Assembly: GCF_963378095.1 (NCBI RefSeq)
Contig: NZ_OY726397.1
Location: 4,278,001 to 4,342,000 of the forward strand
From: Mycolicibacterium sp. MU0053
GTDB taxonomy: Bacteria; Actinomycetota; Actinomycetes; Mycobacteriales; Mycobacteriaceae
Direction of reading: 5' to 3'
Length of the DNA: 64,000 bases
This document shows, piece by piece, positions 46,578-56,108 of this stretch. Within the stretch, counting starts at the first letter, position 1; the number at the start of each line of letters is the position of its first letter. The position numbers were made by a program, and so were the translations under genes. Below the pieces are notes generated by a model that saw only the letters and a program-made list of their open reading frames with translations, searched no databases and was not told where the DNA came from.

Positions 46578-48662
46578 CTACTTCTTCCCCTGGGCCTGGA
46601 TCGCGGTGATGGCGACGGTGTTGACGATGTCTTCGACCAGCGCGCCGCGGGACAGGTCGTTCACGGGCTTGTTCAGACCCTGCAGCACCGGGCCGATCGC
46701 GATGGCACCCGCGCTGCGCTGCACGGCCTTGTAGGTGTTGTTGCCGGTGTTGAGGTCCGGGAAGATCAGCACGGTGGCGTGGCCGGCGACCGCGGAGTCG
46801 GGCATCTTGGTGGCCGCCACCGACGGCTCGACCGCCGCGTCGTACTGGATCGGGCCCTCCACCAACAGCTCCGGCGCCCGCTGCCGCACCAATTCGGTGG
46901 CGGCCCGCACTTTCTCGACCTCGGCACCGGAGCCGGAGCTGCCGGTCGAATACGACAGCATCGCCACCCGCGGTTCGATGTCGAACTGCGCGGCCGTGCG
47001 CGCCGAGCTGATCGCGATGTCGGCGAGTTGCTCGGCGGTGGGGTCCGGCACGATCGCGCAGTCGCCGTAGGCGAGCACGCGGTCGGACAGGCACATCAGG
47101 AAGATGCTGGACACCGTCGAAATCCCGGGCGCGGTCCGCACGATTTCCAGGGCCGGGCGCACGGTGTGGGCGGTGGTGTGCGCCGCGCCGGAGACCATGC
47201 CGTCGACCAGGTTGTTGTGCACCAGCATGGTGCCGAAGTACGACACGTCGTGGATGATCTCGCGGGCCTGCTCGACCGTGACACCCTTGTGCTTGCGCAA
47301 CTCGGCATACTGTTCGGCGAACTGGTCGCACAGTTCGCTGGATCGCGGGTTGAGCACCGTGGCCGCGGTCAGGTCGACGCCGAGTTCGGCTGCCCGCAAC
47401 CGGATCTGGGCGTCGTCGCCGAGGATCGTCAGGTCGGCCACGCCGCGGCGCAACAGGTGACCGGCGGCCTGCAGAATGCGGTCCTCGTCCCCCTCTGGCA
47501 GCACGATGCGCTTGGGGTCCGCACGCGCGCGTTCGACCAACCCGTACTCGAACATCTGCGGCGTGGTGACATCCGGGATCGGCAGCGCCAGGTGGGTCAA
47601 CATGTCCTCGACGTCGACGTGGCGGGCCATCAACTCGATCGCGGTGTCGATCTTGCGCTGCGAGGTCACCGTGACCCGGCCGCGGGTCGCGGCCACCGCG
47701 CTGGCGGTGTCGAAGGTGCCCAGGCCGGTGGCGATGATGGGCAGCCGCGAACCGAGCCCGTCGACCAGCGCGGCGATCGCGGGGTGCAGTTCGAGTCCGC
47801 CGTTGAGGATCATGGTCGACAGCGACGGAAACCCTTCGGCCGCATTGGCACTCATCAACGCGAGCACCACGTCGGAGCGATCTCCGGGGGTGATCACGGC
47901 CATATCGTCCCTGAGCCGTTCCAGGACGTGATCGGCGGTCATCCCGGCCACCATGACGTCGAGCACCTCGCGGCCGAGCAGGGCCTCGTCGCCCTTGATC
48001 AGCGTGCCGCCCACCGCATCGCGCAACTCCGCGACCGACGGCGCGAACAGCAGCGGCTCCTCGGGCAGCACGAAGGTCTTCGGCTCGAAGTCGGCCAGCT
48101 CCGCGGCCACCTCCGCCATCTGGTCGGGGTCGCAGCGGTTGGCGACCACCGCCGCGGTGTGCGCGTACTGGCCGGCGATCTCGGCCAGGCAGACGTTGAC
48201 CGCCTGGGCGACCTCCTGCGGGCTGCGGCCCTTGGCGCGCACCGCCAGCACCACCGGGGCCCCCAGGTTGGCCGCGATGCGGGCGTTCATCTCCAGCTCG
48301 CTCGGGGTTGCGACGTCGGTGTAGTCGCTGCCGATGATCACCACCGCGTCGCAGTGCTGGGCAACGGCGTGGAACCGGTCCACGATCACCCCGATGGCGG
48401 CGTCGGGATCGTCGTGCACCTGCCGGTAGGTCACCCCCACGCAGTCCTCGTAGCTCAGGCCCGCGGTGGTCCGCGCCAGCAGCAGCTCGAGGATGTAGTC
48501 GCGGGCCTCGCCCTCCCGGACGATCGGCCGGAACACCCCGACCCGCGGGACCGTCACGGCCAGCCGATGCAGAATGCCCAGCGCAATCGTCGATTTCCCG
48601 GTGTCACCCTCGGGGGAGGCGATGTAGACGCCCGAGGTGCGGCCGTTGTCGCCGATGCCCAC
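46578..48662 (-). CDS. pta: Phosphate acetyltransferase
   Basis: This 694-aa enzyme transfers acetyl from acetyl-CoA to phosphate. It has an N-terminal BioD-like P-loop domain (IASPEGDTGKSTIALGI), a middle DRTGG domain, and the catalytic PTA_PTB domain in the C-terminal half (KRIVLPEGDEDRILQAAG, DGMVSGAAHTTAHTVRPALEIV, LLVEGPIQYDAAVEPSVAATKMPDSAVAGHATVLIFPDLNTGNNTYKAVQR). GTG 48662 follows the fgd stop by 4 nt. It corresponds to recalled Rv0408. Confidence 0.97.
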   Translation of the reverse strand: MGIGDNGRTSGVYIASPEGDTGKSTIALGILHRLAVTVPRVGVFRPIVREGEARDYILELLLARTTAGLSYEDCVGVTYRQVHDDPDAAIGVIVDRFHAVAQHCDAVVIIGSDYTDVATPSELEMNARIAANLGAPVVLAVRAKGRSPQEVAQAVNVCLAEIAGQYAHTAAVVANRCDPDQMAEVAAELADFEPKTFVLPEEPLLFAPSVAELRDAVGGTLIKGDEALLGREVLDVMVAGMTADHVLERLRDDMAVITPGDRSDVVLALMSANAAEGFPSLSTMILNGGLELHPAIAALVDGLGSRLPIIATGLGTFDTASAVAATRGRVTVTSQRKIDTAIELMARHVDVEDMLTHLALPIPDVTTPQMFEYGLVERARADPKRIVLPEGDEDRILQAAGHLLRRGVADLTILGDDAQIRLRAAELGVDLTAATVLNPRSSELCDQFAEQYAELRKHKGVTVEQAREIIHDVSYFGTMLVHNNLVDGMVSGAAHTTAHTVRPALEIVRTAPGISTVSSIFLMCLSDRVLAYGDCAIVPDPTAEQLADIAISSARTAAQFDIEPRVAMLSYSTGSSGSGAEVEKVRAATELVRQRAPELLVEGPIQYDAAVEPSVAATKMPDSAVAGHATVLIFPDLNTGNNTYKAVQRSAGAIAIGPVLQGLNKPVNDLSRGALVEDIVNTVAITAIQAQGKK

Positions 48663-48666
48663 GCGG

Positions 48667-49689
48667 CTAACCCAGTTTGCGCAGTCGCGGCGCGAGATCG
48701 CGCTCGAACAACTCCAGGAAGCGCCGCTGATCGTGGCCCGGGGCGTGGAACACGAGATGATTCAGGCCCCAATTGACGTACTCGGCGACCTTCTCGACCG
48801 CCTCGTCGGGATCCGAAGCCACGATCCAGCGCTTGGCAACCTGCTCGATGGGCAGCTCGTCGGCGGCCTTCTCCATCTCGATCGGGTCGTCGATCGAATG
48901 CTTCTGCTCGGCGGTCAGCGACAGCGGCGCCCAGAACCGGGTGTTCTCCAGCGCCAACTCGGGATCGGTGTCGTAGGAGATCTTGATTTCGATCATGTGG
49001 TCGATCTGCGCAGGGTTGCGTTCGGCGGCCGCGGCCCCCTCGGCGACGGCGGGGATCAGCTTGTCTTTGTAGAGCTCGGCGCCCTTGCCGGAGGTGCAGA
49101 TGAAGCCGTCGCCGGCGCGGCCCGCGTACTTGGCCACCACCGGACCGCCGGCAGCGATGTAGATCGGCACCCCGCCCTCGGGGACGTCGTAGATCGAGGC
49201 GCCCTTGAGCCGGTAGTACTCGCCGTCGAAGTCGACGCGGTCGCCGAGCCACAGCTCGCGCATCAATCGCACCGACTCACGCAGCCGCGCGAACCGCTCC
49301 TTGAACTCCGGCCACTCCCCGGCGTAGCCGGTGGCGATCTCGTTGAGCGCCTCGCCGGTGCCGACGCCCAGGAACACCCGGTCGGGGTAGAGGCAGGCCA
49401 TCGTGGCGAACGCCTGGGCGATCACTGCAGGGTTGTAGCGGAAGGTCGGGGTCAGCACCGAGGTACCCAGTTGCAGCCGCTCGGTGCGCTCCCCGACCGC
49501 GGTCAGCCACGCCAGCGAGAACGGCGCGTGCCCGCCCTCGTGTCGCCAGGGCTGGAAGTGGTCGCTGACGGTGGCGCTGTCCATCCCGTGCGCCTCGGCC
49601 AGCACCGCCAATTCCACGAGTTCACGCGGCGCGAACTGCTCCGCCGATGCCTTATAGCCCAGTTTCAGTTCCCGCTTGAGTTCAGCCAC
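48667..49689 (-). CDS. fgd: F420-dependent glucose-6-phosphate dehydrogenase
   Basis: This 340-aa LLM-fold enzyme oxidises glucose-6-phosphate and reduces coenzyme F420. It is nearly identical to recalled FGD1: [87 protein letters not shown] and [31 protein letters not shown]. The N-terminus has four extra residues ([13 protein letters not shown]). GTG 49689 is the chosen start. It is first in the fgd-pta-ackA operon. Confidence 0.98.
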   Translation of the reverse strand: MAELKRELKLGYKASAEQFAPRELVELAVLAEAHGMDSATVSDHFQPWRHEGGHAPFSLAWLTAVGERTERLQLGTSVLTPTFRYNPAVIAQAFATMACLYPDRVFLGVGTGEALNEIATGYAGEWPEFKERFARLRESVRLMRELWLGDRVDFDGEYYRLKGASIYDVPEGGVPIYIAAGGPVVAKYAGRAGDGFICTSGKGAELYKDKLIPAVAEGAAAAERNPAQIDHMIEIKISYDTDPELALENTRFWAPLSLTAEQKHSIDDPIEMEKAADELPIEQVAKRWIVASDPDEAVEKVAEYVNWGLNHLVFHAPGHDQRRFLELFERDLAPRLRKLG

Positions 49690-49711
49690 GTCTACTGTTC
49701 TACCCTCCCGC

Positions 49712-49717
49712 TAAACT
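49712..49717 (+). promoter_or_regulatory. -10 element for the leaderless MBL hydrolase gene
   Basis: TAAACT ends 7 nt before the ATG at 49725. The intervening CTGGGGG could also act weakly as a ribosome-binding site. Confidence 0.55.
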
Positions 49718-49724
49718 CTGGGGG

Positions 49725-50465
49725 ATGGCACCTGCGCGGGACGGGCTGATTCAGGTCTCCGATCTTGTCCACGTGGCCCGCACCGAGTTGGTGAACTGGG
49801 CCCTGATCACGGGCGCCGACGGCGTCGTCATGATCGATGCGGGCTTTCCCGGCCAGCGCGGCGAGGTGCTCCGATCGCTGCGCGAGCTGGGCTTTCGCGC
49901 CGCCGACGTGACCGCCATCCTGTTGACCCACGCCCACGTCGACCATTTCGGCACCGCGATCTGGTTCGCCGCCGAGCACCGCACCCCGGTGTACTGCCAC
50001 GCCGCCGAGGTGGGCCACGCCAAACGGGAGTATCTCGAACAGGTGTCGCCGGTGGCCCTGGCCCGGCACGCCTGGCAACCGCGCTGGGTGAAGTGGTCGT
50101 GGGACATCATCGGCAAGGGCGCGTTGATCCGCGCGGGCATTCCCTCGGCGCGCGTGTTCACCGAGGAGGTGGCCGCGACGCTGCCGGGGCAGCCGATCGC
50201 GATCCCGACGCCCGGACACACCAGCGGGCACTGCTCGTATCTGGTCGACGACGTGCTGATCTCCGGCGACGCGCTGGTGACGGGGCATCCCACCACGGGC
50301 CGGGGCGGACCCCAGTTGCTGCATTCGGTGTTCAACCACGACGACGCGGGCTGCCGCCGCAGCCTGGCCGCGCTGGCGTTGCTGGAGACCGAGGTGCTGG
50401 TCCCCGGGCACGGCGACATTTGGCGTGGACCCATTCAGGAACTGGCCCGACAGGCCCGAAGTTGA
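49725..50465 (+). CDS. MBL-fold metallo-hydrolase (Rv0406c-like)
   Basis: This 246-aa protein has the two-zinc motif THAHVDHFG (HxHxDH), with further ligands in PTPGHTSGHCSYLVDDVLISGDALVTG (His, Asp) and VLVPGHGDIW (His). It is divergent from fgd, as in other mycobacteria. Glyoxalase II-like, lactonase or thioester hydrolase activity is possible. The conserved neighbour is the F420 enzyme, so a role in handling reactive metabolites is plausible but unproven. Confidence 0.92.
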   Translation: MAPARDGLIQVSDLVHVARTELVNWALITGADGVVMIDAGFPGQRGEVLRSLRELGFRAADVTAILLTHAHVDHFGTAIWFAAEHRTPVYCHAAEVGHAKREYLEQVSPVALARHAWQPRWVKWSWDIIGKGALIRAGIPSARVFTEEVAATLPGQPIAIPTPGHTSGHCSYLVDDVLISGDALVTGHPTTGRGGPQLLHSVFNHDDAGCRRSLAALALLETEVLVPGHGDIWRGPIQELARQARS

Positions 50466-50478
50466 CACGTGTAAAGTT
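50459..50478. promoter_or_regulatory. Imperfect 20-bp palindrome before an SDR gene
   Basis: AAGTTGACACGTGTAAAGTT is symmetric at 16 of 20 positions around the core ACACGTGT. It overlaps the end of the MBL gene and lies 7 nt before the SDR ATG at 50486. TAAAGT inside it may be the -10. It looks like an operator that would block transcription of the SDR gene. Confidence 0.6.
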
Positions 50479-50485
50479 CGGCGGC

Positions 50486-51367
50486 ATGGACAACATCCGG
50501 GGCAAGACCATCGTCATCACCGGGGCCGCCCGCGGGATCGGCTACGCCACCGCCAAGGCGCTGCTGGCCCGCGGCGCCCGGGTCGTCATCGGCGACCGGG
50601 ACGTCGCGGTGCTCGATCACGCAGTCACCGAACTGCTGCGGCACGGACAAGTCACCGGCTATCCGGTGGACGTCACCGATGCCGAGTCGTTCGCGGTGTT
50701 CCTGGACAAGGCCCGCGCCGACGGCACCGGGCAGATCGATGTGCTGATCAACAACGCCGGCGTGATGCCGGTCGGGCCGTTCCTCGAGCAGACCGAGCAG
50801 GCCATCCGCACCTCCATCGAGGTCAACTTCTACGGCGTGCTGACCGGCTGCCGGCTGGTGCTGCCGGAAATGGTCAAGCGCCGCGGCGGGCACATCGTCA
50901 ACATCGCGTCGCTGGCGGGGATGATCGCCGTGCCCGGCCAGGTCGTCTACGCGGGCACCAAGTTCGCGGTGGTGGGGCTGTCCACCGCGATGGCCGACGA
51001 GTTCGCGCCGCAGGGTGTCCACGTCAGCTGCGTGCTGCCCACCTTCACCAACACCGAGTTGATCTCGGGCACCAAGGCCACCGGCGCCCAGAAGCCGGTG
51101 CAGCCCGAGGACATCGCGGCCGGCGTGGTCAAGGTGCTCGACAAGCCGTCGATCACCCACCTGTCGGTGCCGGGGCCGCTGCGCGCGGTCAGCGCCCTCA
51201 CCCAGCTGCTCGGCCCCCGGGCGCGGCGGTGGCTGGCCCACAAGCTGGGCAACGACACCGTGTTCCTCAACTACGACACCGGTGCGCGGTCGAGCTATGA
51301 GCAGCGCGCCCAGAGCGCGATCGGCGTCGCCGAAAAAACCGAGGACAAGCGCCCCGGGCAGCCCTAG
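50486..51367 (+). CDS. Short-chain dehydrogenase/reductase
   Basis: This 293-aa protein has IVITGAARGIGYATAKALL (NAD(P) motif), NNAGVMPVG, NIASLAGMIAVPG (catalytic Ser) and YAGTKFAVVGL (Tyr-xxx-Lys). The C-terminal part is typical of mycobacterial SDRs with a lipid or sterol-like substrate. The ATG at 50486 was chosen because it is preceded by the palindrome and a -10-like hexamer. The gene converges on the LuxR regulator with a 4-nt overlap. Confidence 0.92.
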   Translation: MDNIRGKTIVITGAARGIGYATAKALLARGARVVIGDRDVAVLDHAVTELLRHGQVTGYPVDVTDAESFAVFLDKARADGTGQIDVLINNAGVMPVGPFLEQTEQAIRTSIEVNFYGVLTGCRLVLPEMVKRRGGHIVNIASLAGMIAVPGQVVYAGTKFAVVGLSTAMADEFAPQGVHVSCVLPTFTNTELISGTKATGAQKPVQPEDIAAGVVKVLDKPSITHLSVPGPLRAVSALTQLLGPRARRWLAHKLGNDTVFLNYDTGARSSYEQRAQSAIGVAEKTEDKRPGQP

Positions 51368-53991
51368 GGGCCCGGCCCGGCCCGCATGATCGCCGCGAGG
51401 TCGCTGCGCGAGCTGGCGCCCACCCGCTGACAGGCGCGGTACAGGTGGCCCTCCACGGTGCGCACCGAGGTGACCAGCCGGTCGGCGATCTCCTTGTTCG
51501 ACAGGCCCGCGGCCACCAGTTCGGCCACCTCGCGCTGCCGGCCCGTCAACGGGGTCGGCGAGACCGGGCTGCGGGTGGCGGGAGTGCACAGCCCGCCGCA
51601 GTCCTGGGCCAGCTGCGCGGCCACGGCGGCCGCATACAGCCCGCGGCTGCGCAACTGCGCCCCGGTGAAGGCCACCGCGGCCTGCGCCGCCGCGTCGGCG
51701 GCGGCGGCGCGGTCGCCGATCCGCTGGTAGGCGCTCGCGACCGCCAGCAGCGCCTCGCCGTTCTCCGCGAGCAGGCCGGCGGCGTGCGCGGCCACCGCGT
51801 CGGCCAGCGGAAGGCGCAGCGCGGCGGCCAATTCGGCGGTGCGGGTGGCGATCTCGGCAAGGTCGCGCTGGGCACCCCACTGCACGGCCGCCTGCAGACA
51901 GGCCAGTTCGTGGGTCGGCTGAGCCCGCTCCCGCGCGACCGTCGCCTCCGCAAGCACCGTGCCCACCGCCTCGGTCAGCGAGCCCGCGGCGGCCTGCACC
52001 CACCCCGTCGCCACGGCCAACGCGGTCTGCATGAACAGGAATTCGGGACGCACGCTGCGGCGTAGCTCGTCGAGCAGCTCCGCGGCCGCGTCGGCCTCCC
52101 CCAGCTTGGCGTGCGCCTCGGCCAGCCCGAAGACGCAGGCGGCGCGCAAACCCGTGGTGACACCGTGGTTTTCCACCCCGGCCAGCGCCTCGTGCAGTTT
52201 CTTGGTCGCGGCTCCGACATCCCCGCACATCAACTCGCTGACGCCGACCATGAACACCAGGTTGGCGTAGGCCAGGCTGGGCACGTCCTGCGCCAGCTCC
52301 GACAACAGCGCGGCGGCACGCTTGCATTCGTCGAGCCGCCCGGTCAATCGACAGGCGCGGGCGTAGACCCCGGCGAACCAGAACCGCATGTGCGAAGCCT
52401 CATACGAGCCGGTGGCCCGGTCCAGCGCCGCGCGCGCGACCGGCCCGATGTCCTCGGCGTGGCCCAGCGCCCCGGCGGCCATGATCAACGCCACTGCGGC
52501 CAGCATCGCGTTGAGATCCGTCAACTCCGGGGCAGCCAGCGCATAGCGGGCCTTGCGTTCGGCCTCGGCACAGCGCGCGAAGACCGCGTCCACGCAGGCC
52601 TCGACCGAGTACCGGGTGGCCCGCTCCGCGTCGGTCTCCGGCCCGCCGGCCAACTCCGCGAGCAGCCGCTCGGCCGCCTCGGGCCGGCCCAGCATCCAGA
52701 TCAGGTTCGCCGCCCGTAGCGTCGTCCACCGGTGCCGGTCTGCCCCGCGTTCGCTCAGGACCCGCAGCGCGTCCTCGGCGGCGGGACCGTCGCCGGCCAG
52801 AAAGCGGTTCACCGCGGTGATTTCGGCCGCCTCGGTCGACCCCGCCGCGGCGGCGGCCGCGGCGAACCGCTGAGCGAGATCGAGGTCGAGCAGCGCCATG
52901 GTGTGCCGGGCCGCCTCGGCGTAGAGCCCGGGGTCCGGCGGCAGGTCGGATTCCAGCCGCAGCAACGCGCGCCGGACGCTGCCCTGCGGATCGCCCTCGG
53001 TGGGCCCGGTCATCCGCTGCACCAGCGCGCCACGGATTTTCGACAGGTACATCTCGCCGGCGGCGGCCCGCCGCAACTCACCGAACAGCGGATGCACCAG
53101 CCGGGCGCTGAGCGTGCCCGCGGTCCGTTCGACGGTGATCAGGTGCGCCCGTTCGGCGGCTTCCACCGCCGCGTGCCCCACCAAGTCGGTCAGGATGTCC
53201 ACCGCCAGCGGCTCGCATTGCGACAGCGCGTCGACCACCGTGCCCAATTCCGGTGCGAGCCGGTCCAGTTGGTTTCCCACCAGGTCGCTCATGTTCTGCG
53301 ACACCGCGACGTCGCCGTCCCAGATCCAGACGCCCTTGACCTTGCGCACCCGGCCGGCGGCGACCTGATCCTTCAACAGCTGCCGCAGGAACAGGGCGTT
53401 GCCGCCGGTGAGGCGCCAAAACCGTTGCGCACTATGGGCATCGACCGGGCCCTCGAGCGTCGCCTCGACCATCGCCCGGGTGCCCGCGGGACACAACGGC
53501 TCGAGGTCCAGCCGGGCCAGCAGGCCGTCCTTCCACAGCGCGCGGACCGCGTCCGGTTCCCCGGCCCCGGTGCGGACCGTGACCACCAACCGCGCCTGCC
53601 GGCTCTGCGCGATCTGATGCACGACGTGCGCGGAGAAGCCGTCCAGCAGGTGGGCGTCGTCGACGCCGAGCAGGATCGGCCCGGGCCGCTGTCGGGCCAC
53701 CAACGCACTGATGACCTGCCGCACACCGGGATTGGGATCGCTGATGTGCTCGCCGAGGGTCGCGGTGAACACGCCCAGCGGGATCGGCCGGGCCGATGCG
53801 GTGCCGACGATCCAAGTGGTCTGGGTGCCCGCGGCGGCGGCCTGGGACAGCAACTCACGGGCGAGCCTGGTCTTGCCCACCCCCGCTGGACCGGCTACCA
53901 CGACCCCCGTGAAATTACCGACCCCGTTCAGCGCGCGGCGCAGGGTCGCAAGTTCACGTTCCCGCCCCGTCAGCGCGTCAACGCTGATCAC
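51364..53991 (-). CDS. Large AAA-ATPase LuxR-type transcriptional regulator (LAL family)
   Basis: This 875-aa protein has an N-terminal ATPase with Walker A GPAGVGKTRLARELL (residues 34-48) and Walker B ILLGVDDAH. A long helical repeat region follows. The C-terminal LuxR helix-turn-helix is LTGRQREVAELVAAGLSNKEIADRLVTSVRTVEGHLYRACQRVG. This LAL architecture integrates ligand or protein signals. M. tuberculosis has related regulators (Rv0386 group). The start GTG 53991 is placed by a -10 element 7 nt upstream. Targets are unknown. Confidence 0.94.
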   Translation of the reverse strand: MISVDALTGRERELATLRRALNGVGNFTGVVVAGPAGVGKTRLARELLSQAAAAGTQTTWIVGTASARPIPLGVFTATLGEHISDPNPGVRQVISALVARQRPGPILLGVDDAHLLDGFSAHVVHQIAQSRQARLVVTVRTGAGEPDAVRALWKDGLLARLDLEPLCPAGTRAMVEATLEGPVDAHSAQRFWRLTGGNALFLRQLLKDQVAAGRVRKVKGVWIWDGDVAVSQNMSDLVGNQLDRLAPELGTVVDALSQCEPLAVDILTDLVGHAAVEAAERAHLITVERTAGTLSARLVHPLFGELRRAAAGEMYLSKIRGALVQRMTGPTEGDPQGSVRRALLRLESDLPPDPGLYAEAARHTMALLDLDLAQRFAAAAAAAGSTEAAEITAVNRFLAGDGPAAEDALRVLSERGADRHRWTTLRAANLIWMLGRPEAAERLLAELAGGPETDAERATRYSVEACVDAVFARCAEAERKARYALAAPELTDLNAMLAAVALIMAAGALGHAEDIGPVARAALDRATGSYEASHMRFWFAGVYARACRLTGRLDECKRAAALLSELAQDVPSLAYANLVFMVGVSELMCGDVGAATKKLHEALAGVENHGVTTGLRAACVFGLAEAHAKLGEADAAAELLDELRRSVRPEFLFMQTALAVATGWVQAAAGSLTEAVGTVLAEATVARERAQPTHELACLQAAVQWGAQRDLAEIATRTAELAAALRLPLADAVAAHAAGLLAENGEALLAVASAYQRIGDRAAAADAAAQAAVAFTGAQLRSRGLYAAAVAAQLAQDCGGLCTPATRSPVSPTPLTGRQREVAELVAAGLSNKEIADRLVTSVRTVEGHLYRACQRVGASSRSDLAAIMRAGPGP

Positions 53992-53998
53992 GGGGGAG

Positions 53999-54004
53999 AC
54001 TATA
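53999..54004 (-). promoter_or_regulatory. -10 element for the leaderless LuxR-type regulator
   Basis: On the minus strand TATAGT ends 7 nt before the GTG at 53991. The fit to the mycobacterial SigA consensus is strong and there is no ribosome-binding site. Confidence 0.7.
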
Positions 54005-54010
54005 ACGCGA

Positions 54011-55237
54011 TCAGGCCAGCGCTTGGTCCAGATCCGCGATCAGGTCCGCAATGTCCTCCAGGCCCACCGAGAGTCGGACCACCCCGTCCCCCAACCCGAT
54101 CGTGGCGCGACCCTCCGGGCCCATCGCCCGGTGCGTGGTGGTCGCCGGATGGGTGATCAGCGATTTGGCGTCGCCGAGGTTGTTGGAAATGTCGATGACC
54201 CGCAGCTTGTCGAGCACCTCGAACGCCCGGCGCTTCCCCCCGTCGCCCGGCGCCTCGAGTTCGAAGGTGATCACGGTGCCGCCGCCGCTCATCTGGCGCT
54301 TGGCCAGATCGTATTGCGGATGCGAGGGCAGAAACGGATAGCGCACCCAGCGCACCGCCGGGTGCTGCTCGAGGAACTCGGCGATGCGTTGCGCGGCGGC
54401 GTTGCTGTGGTTGACCCGAACAGCAAGGGTCTCAAGGCCTTTGAGCAGTATCCAGGCGTTGAACGAACTGATCGAGGGGCCGGTGTGACGCATCAGCGTC
54501 TGCACGGGACCGTCGATGTAGTCCTGATCGCCGAGGATCGCCCCGCCGAGCACCCGGCCCTGACCGTCGATGTGTTTGGTGCCGGAGTACACCACGACGT
54601 CGGCACCCAACGGCATGCCGCGCTGCAGCAGCGGGGTGGCAAAGACGTTGTCCAGCACCACCTTTGCGCCCGCGGCGTGGGCCATCTCGCTGACCGCGGC
54701 GATGTCGACCAGGGACTGCATGGGGTTCGACGGGGTCTCGAAGAAGACCGCCTGCGTGGGCTTGCTCAACGCGGCTTCCCACTGGTCGAGGTCGTCGCCG
54801 TCGACGAACTCGGTCTGCACGCCCCAGCGCGGCAGGATCTCGTTGCACACCACGAAGCAGGACCCGAACAGGCTGCGCGCGGCCACCAGTCGGTCACCGG
54901 CGCCCAGCAACGCGCCCAGGGCGGTGAACACCGCGGCCATGCCCGTCGCGGTGGCGAACACCGCCGGCGCATCCTCGATCAGCCGCAACCGCTCCTCGAA
55001 CATCGCGATGGTCGGATTGCCGTAGCGCGAATACACAAAGCGGTCCACCTCGCCGGTGAACGCGCGTTCGGCGTCGGCCGCGCTGGCGTAGGTGTAGCCG
55101 GAGTTGAGGTACATCGCCTCGGCGGTCTCCTCGAACTGGGATCGCAACACCCCGCCGCGCACGCCGATGGTGGCCTGGCCCAGGCCCGCGGGCAGCGGCT
55201 TCGGGATCCGCACCGACGGCACCTCCGGCGGGGTCAC
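54011..55237 (-). CDS. metZ: O-succinylhomoserine sulfhydrylase MetZ
   Basis: This 408-aa fold-type I PLP enzyme makes homocysteine from O-succinylhomoserine and sulfide for methionine. It has RYGNPTIAMFEERL, ATATGMAAVFTALGALLGAGD, FFETPSNPMQSLVDI, KVVLDNVFATPLLQ, the PLP lysine in VVYSGTKHIDGQGRVLGG, and the C-terminal GDAKSLITHPATTTHRAM and VRLSVGLEDIADLIADLDQAL. GTG 55237 overlaps the rhodanese stop (GTGA). It is the counterpart of recalled Rv0391. Confidence 0.97.
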   Translation of the reverse strand: MTPPEVPSVRIPKPLPAGLGQATIGVRGGVLRSQFEETAEAMYLNSGYTYASAADAERAFTGEVDRFVYSRYGNPTIAMFEERLRLIEDAPAVFATATGMAAVFTALGALLGAGDRLVAARSLFGSCFVVCNEILPRWGVQTEFVDGDDLDQWEAALSKPTQAVFFETPSNPMQSLVDIAAVSEMAHAAGAKVVLDNVFATPLLQRGMPLGADVVVYSGTKHIDGQGRVLGGAILGDQDYIDGPVQTLMRHTGPSISSFNAWILLKGLETLAVRVNHSNAAAQRIAEFLEQHPAVRWVRYPFLPSHPQYDLAKRQMSGGGTVITFELEAPGDGGKRRAFEVLDKLRVIDISNNLGDAKSLITHPATTTHRAMGPEGRATIGLGDGVVRLSVGLEDIADLIADLDQALA

Positions 55238-55647
55238 GACTGCACCCACGGCAGGCCGAGGGCCTTCCACCCGGCCCCGCCGCGGTGGCGCTGCGCATCG
55301 AGGTGCCCCTCGAACCCGTCGAGCACGTTGTAGGACGGCGCGATACCCGCCGCCGTGGCCGCCTCGGCCGCGCCGATCGACCGGTTGCCCGAACGACACA
55401 GGAAGATCACCGGACGGTCCCCGGCCGTCACTCCCGCGGCCTGCAACTCGGCCACGAAGTCGGCGTTGTGCGCGCCGTCGGTGCGGTTCCACTCCACGAA
55501 CACCACCTCGCGGCCCAGGCTCGACACGTCGGGGACGCCCACGAACCTCCACTCGGCATCGGTCCGGCAGTCGACCAGGGTGGCCTCGGGATTCTCATTG
55601 AGCATCGACCAGGCCTGCTCGGGCGTGATGTCTCCGGCGTAACTCAC
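55234..55647 (-). CDS. Rhodanese-domain sulfurtransferase
   Basis: This 137-aa single rhodanese domain has the catalytic Cys in IFLCRSGNRSIGAAEAATAAG. It also has the WSMLNENPEATLVDCRTDAEW start and a DGFEGHLDAQRHRGGAGWKALGLPW end. It is coupled to metZ by a 4-nt overlap, as Rv0390-Rv0391 in M. tuberculosis. It may supply or channel persulfide sulfur to methionine synthesis. Confidence 0.93.
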   Translation of the reverse strand: MSYAGDITPEQAWSMLNENPEATLVDCRTDAEWRFVGVPDVSSLGREVVFVEWNRTDGAHNADFVAELQAAGVTAGDRPVIFLCRSGNRSIGAAEAATAAGIAPSYNVLDGFEGHLDAQRHRGGAGWKALGLPWVQS

Positions 55648-55667
55648 CGGAGCAAGTTTTCCACACG

Positions 55668-56108
55668 TCAGGAAACCGGCGAACACACCCGCCAGGACCC
55701 GTCCTCGAGCACGAACGACGTGTCCGTCTCGATCATGGTGTCCTTGTCGTTGTCGTAGTAGTAGACGACGTTCGCGGTGGCCCGATCGCCGTCGACGTCG
55801 ACCGCCAGCACGTTGCCCACGTAGCGGGCGCCGTGGGCGGCCACCGACTCGCGCTGGTTGGCCAGCACGGCCGCCTCGGTGCCGGCCTCCTGCGCGCAGG
55901 TGTAGGTGCGGAAATCCTCGTAGTCGAGGCGCTGCAGCGCATCGTTCTGACCGATCGCGGCCCGCACGATGCTCTCGTGCAGGGCGTCTTCGTCGCTGTT
56001 GGACCAGGTCATCACGCCGATGCCGATGACGACGAGCACGATGACGGCCAGCGCGGCCAAGAACGGCGTGACGCTGGCGCCGTCGGAGTCGGGTCTCGGA
56101 TCGATCAC
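55668..56108 (-). CDS. Membrane-anchored secreted-type protein
   Basis: This 146-aa protein has one N-terminal transmembrane helix (about residues 15-33, PFLAALAVIVLVVIGIGVM). The NTF2-like exported domain contains two cysteines (RTYTCAQEAG and WRVCSPVS). The domain pattern (ESIVRAAIGQNDALQRLDYEDF... VYYYDNDKDTMIETDTSFVLEDGSWRVC) is like mycobacterial low-molecular-weight antigen or Mce-associated proteins. GTG 56108 overlaps the purT stop (GTGA). It sits between purT and the rhodanese gene. Confidence 0.8.
   Translation of the reverse strand: MIDPRPDSDGASVTPFLAALAVIVLVVIGIGVMTWSNSDEDALHESIVRAAIGQNDALQRLDYEDFRTYTCAQEAGTEAAVLANQRESVAAHGARYVGNVLAVDVDGDRATANVVYYYDNDKDTMIETDTSFVLEDGSWRVCSPVS

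Noticed and set aside
50462..50477. TTGACA plus TAAAGT as a standard promoter
   Set aside because: The spacing between the two hexamers is only 4 nt. The palindromic arrangement is a better explanation.
50435..52327. A 630-codon minus-strand open frame
   Set aside because: It is out of frame with the LuxR-type regulator and antisense to an SDR with intact motifs.
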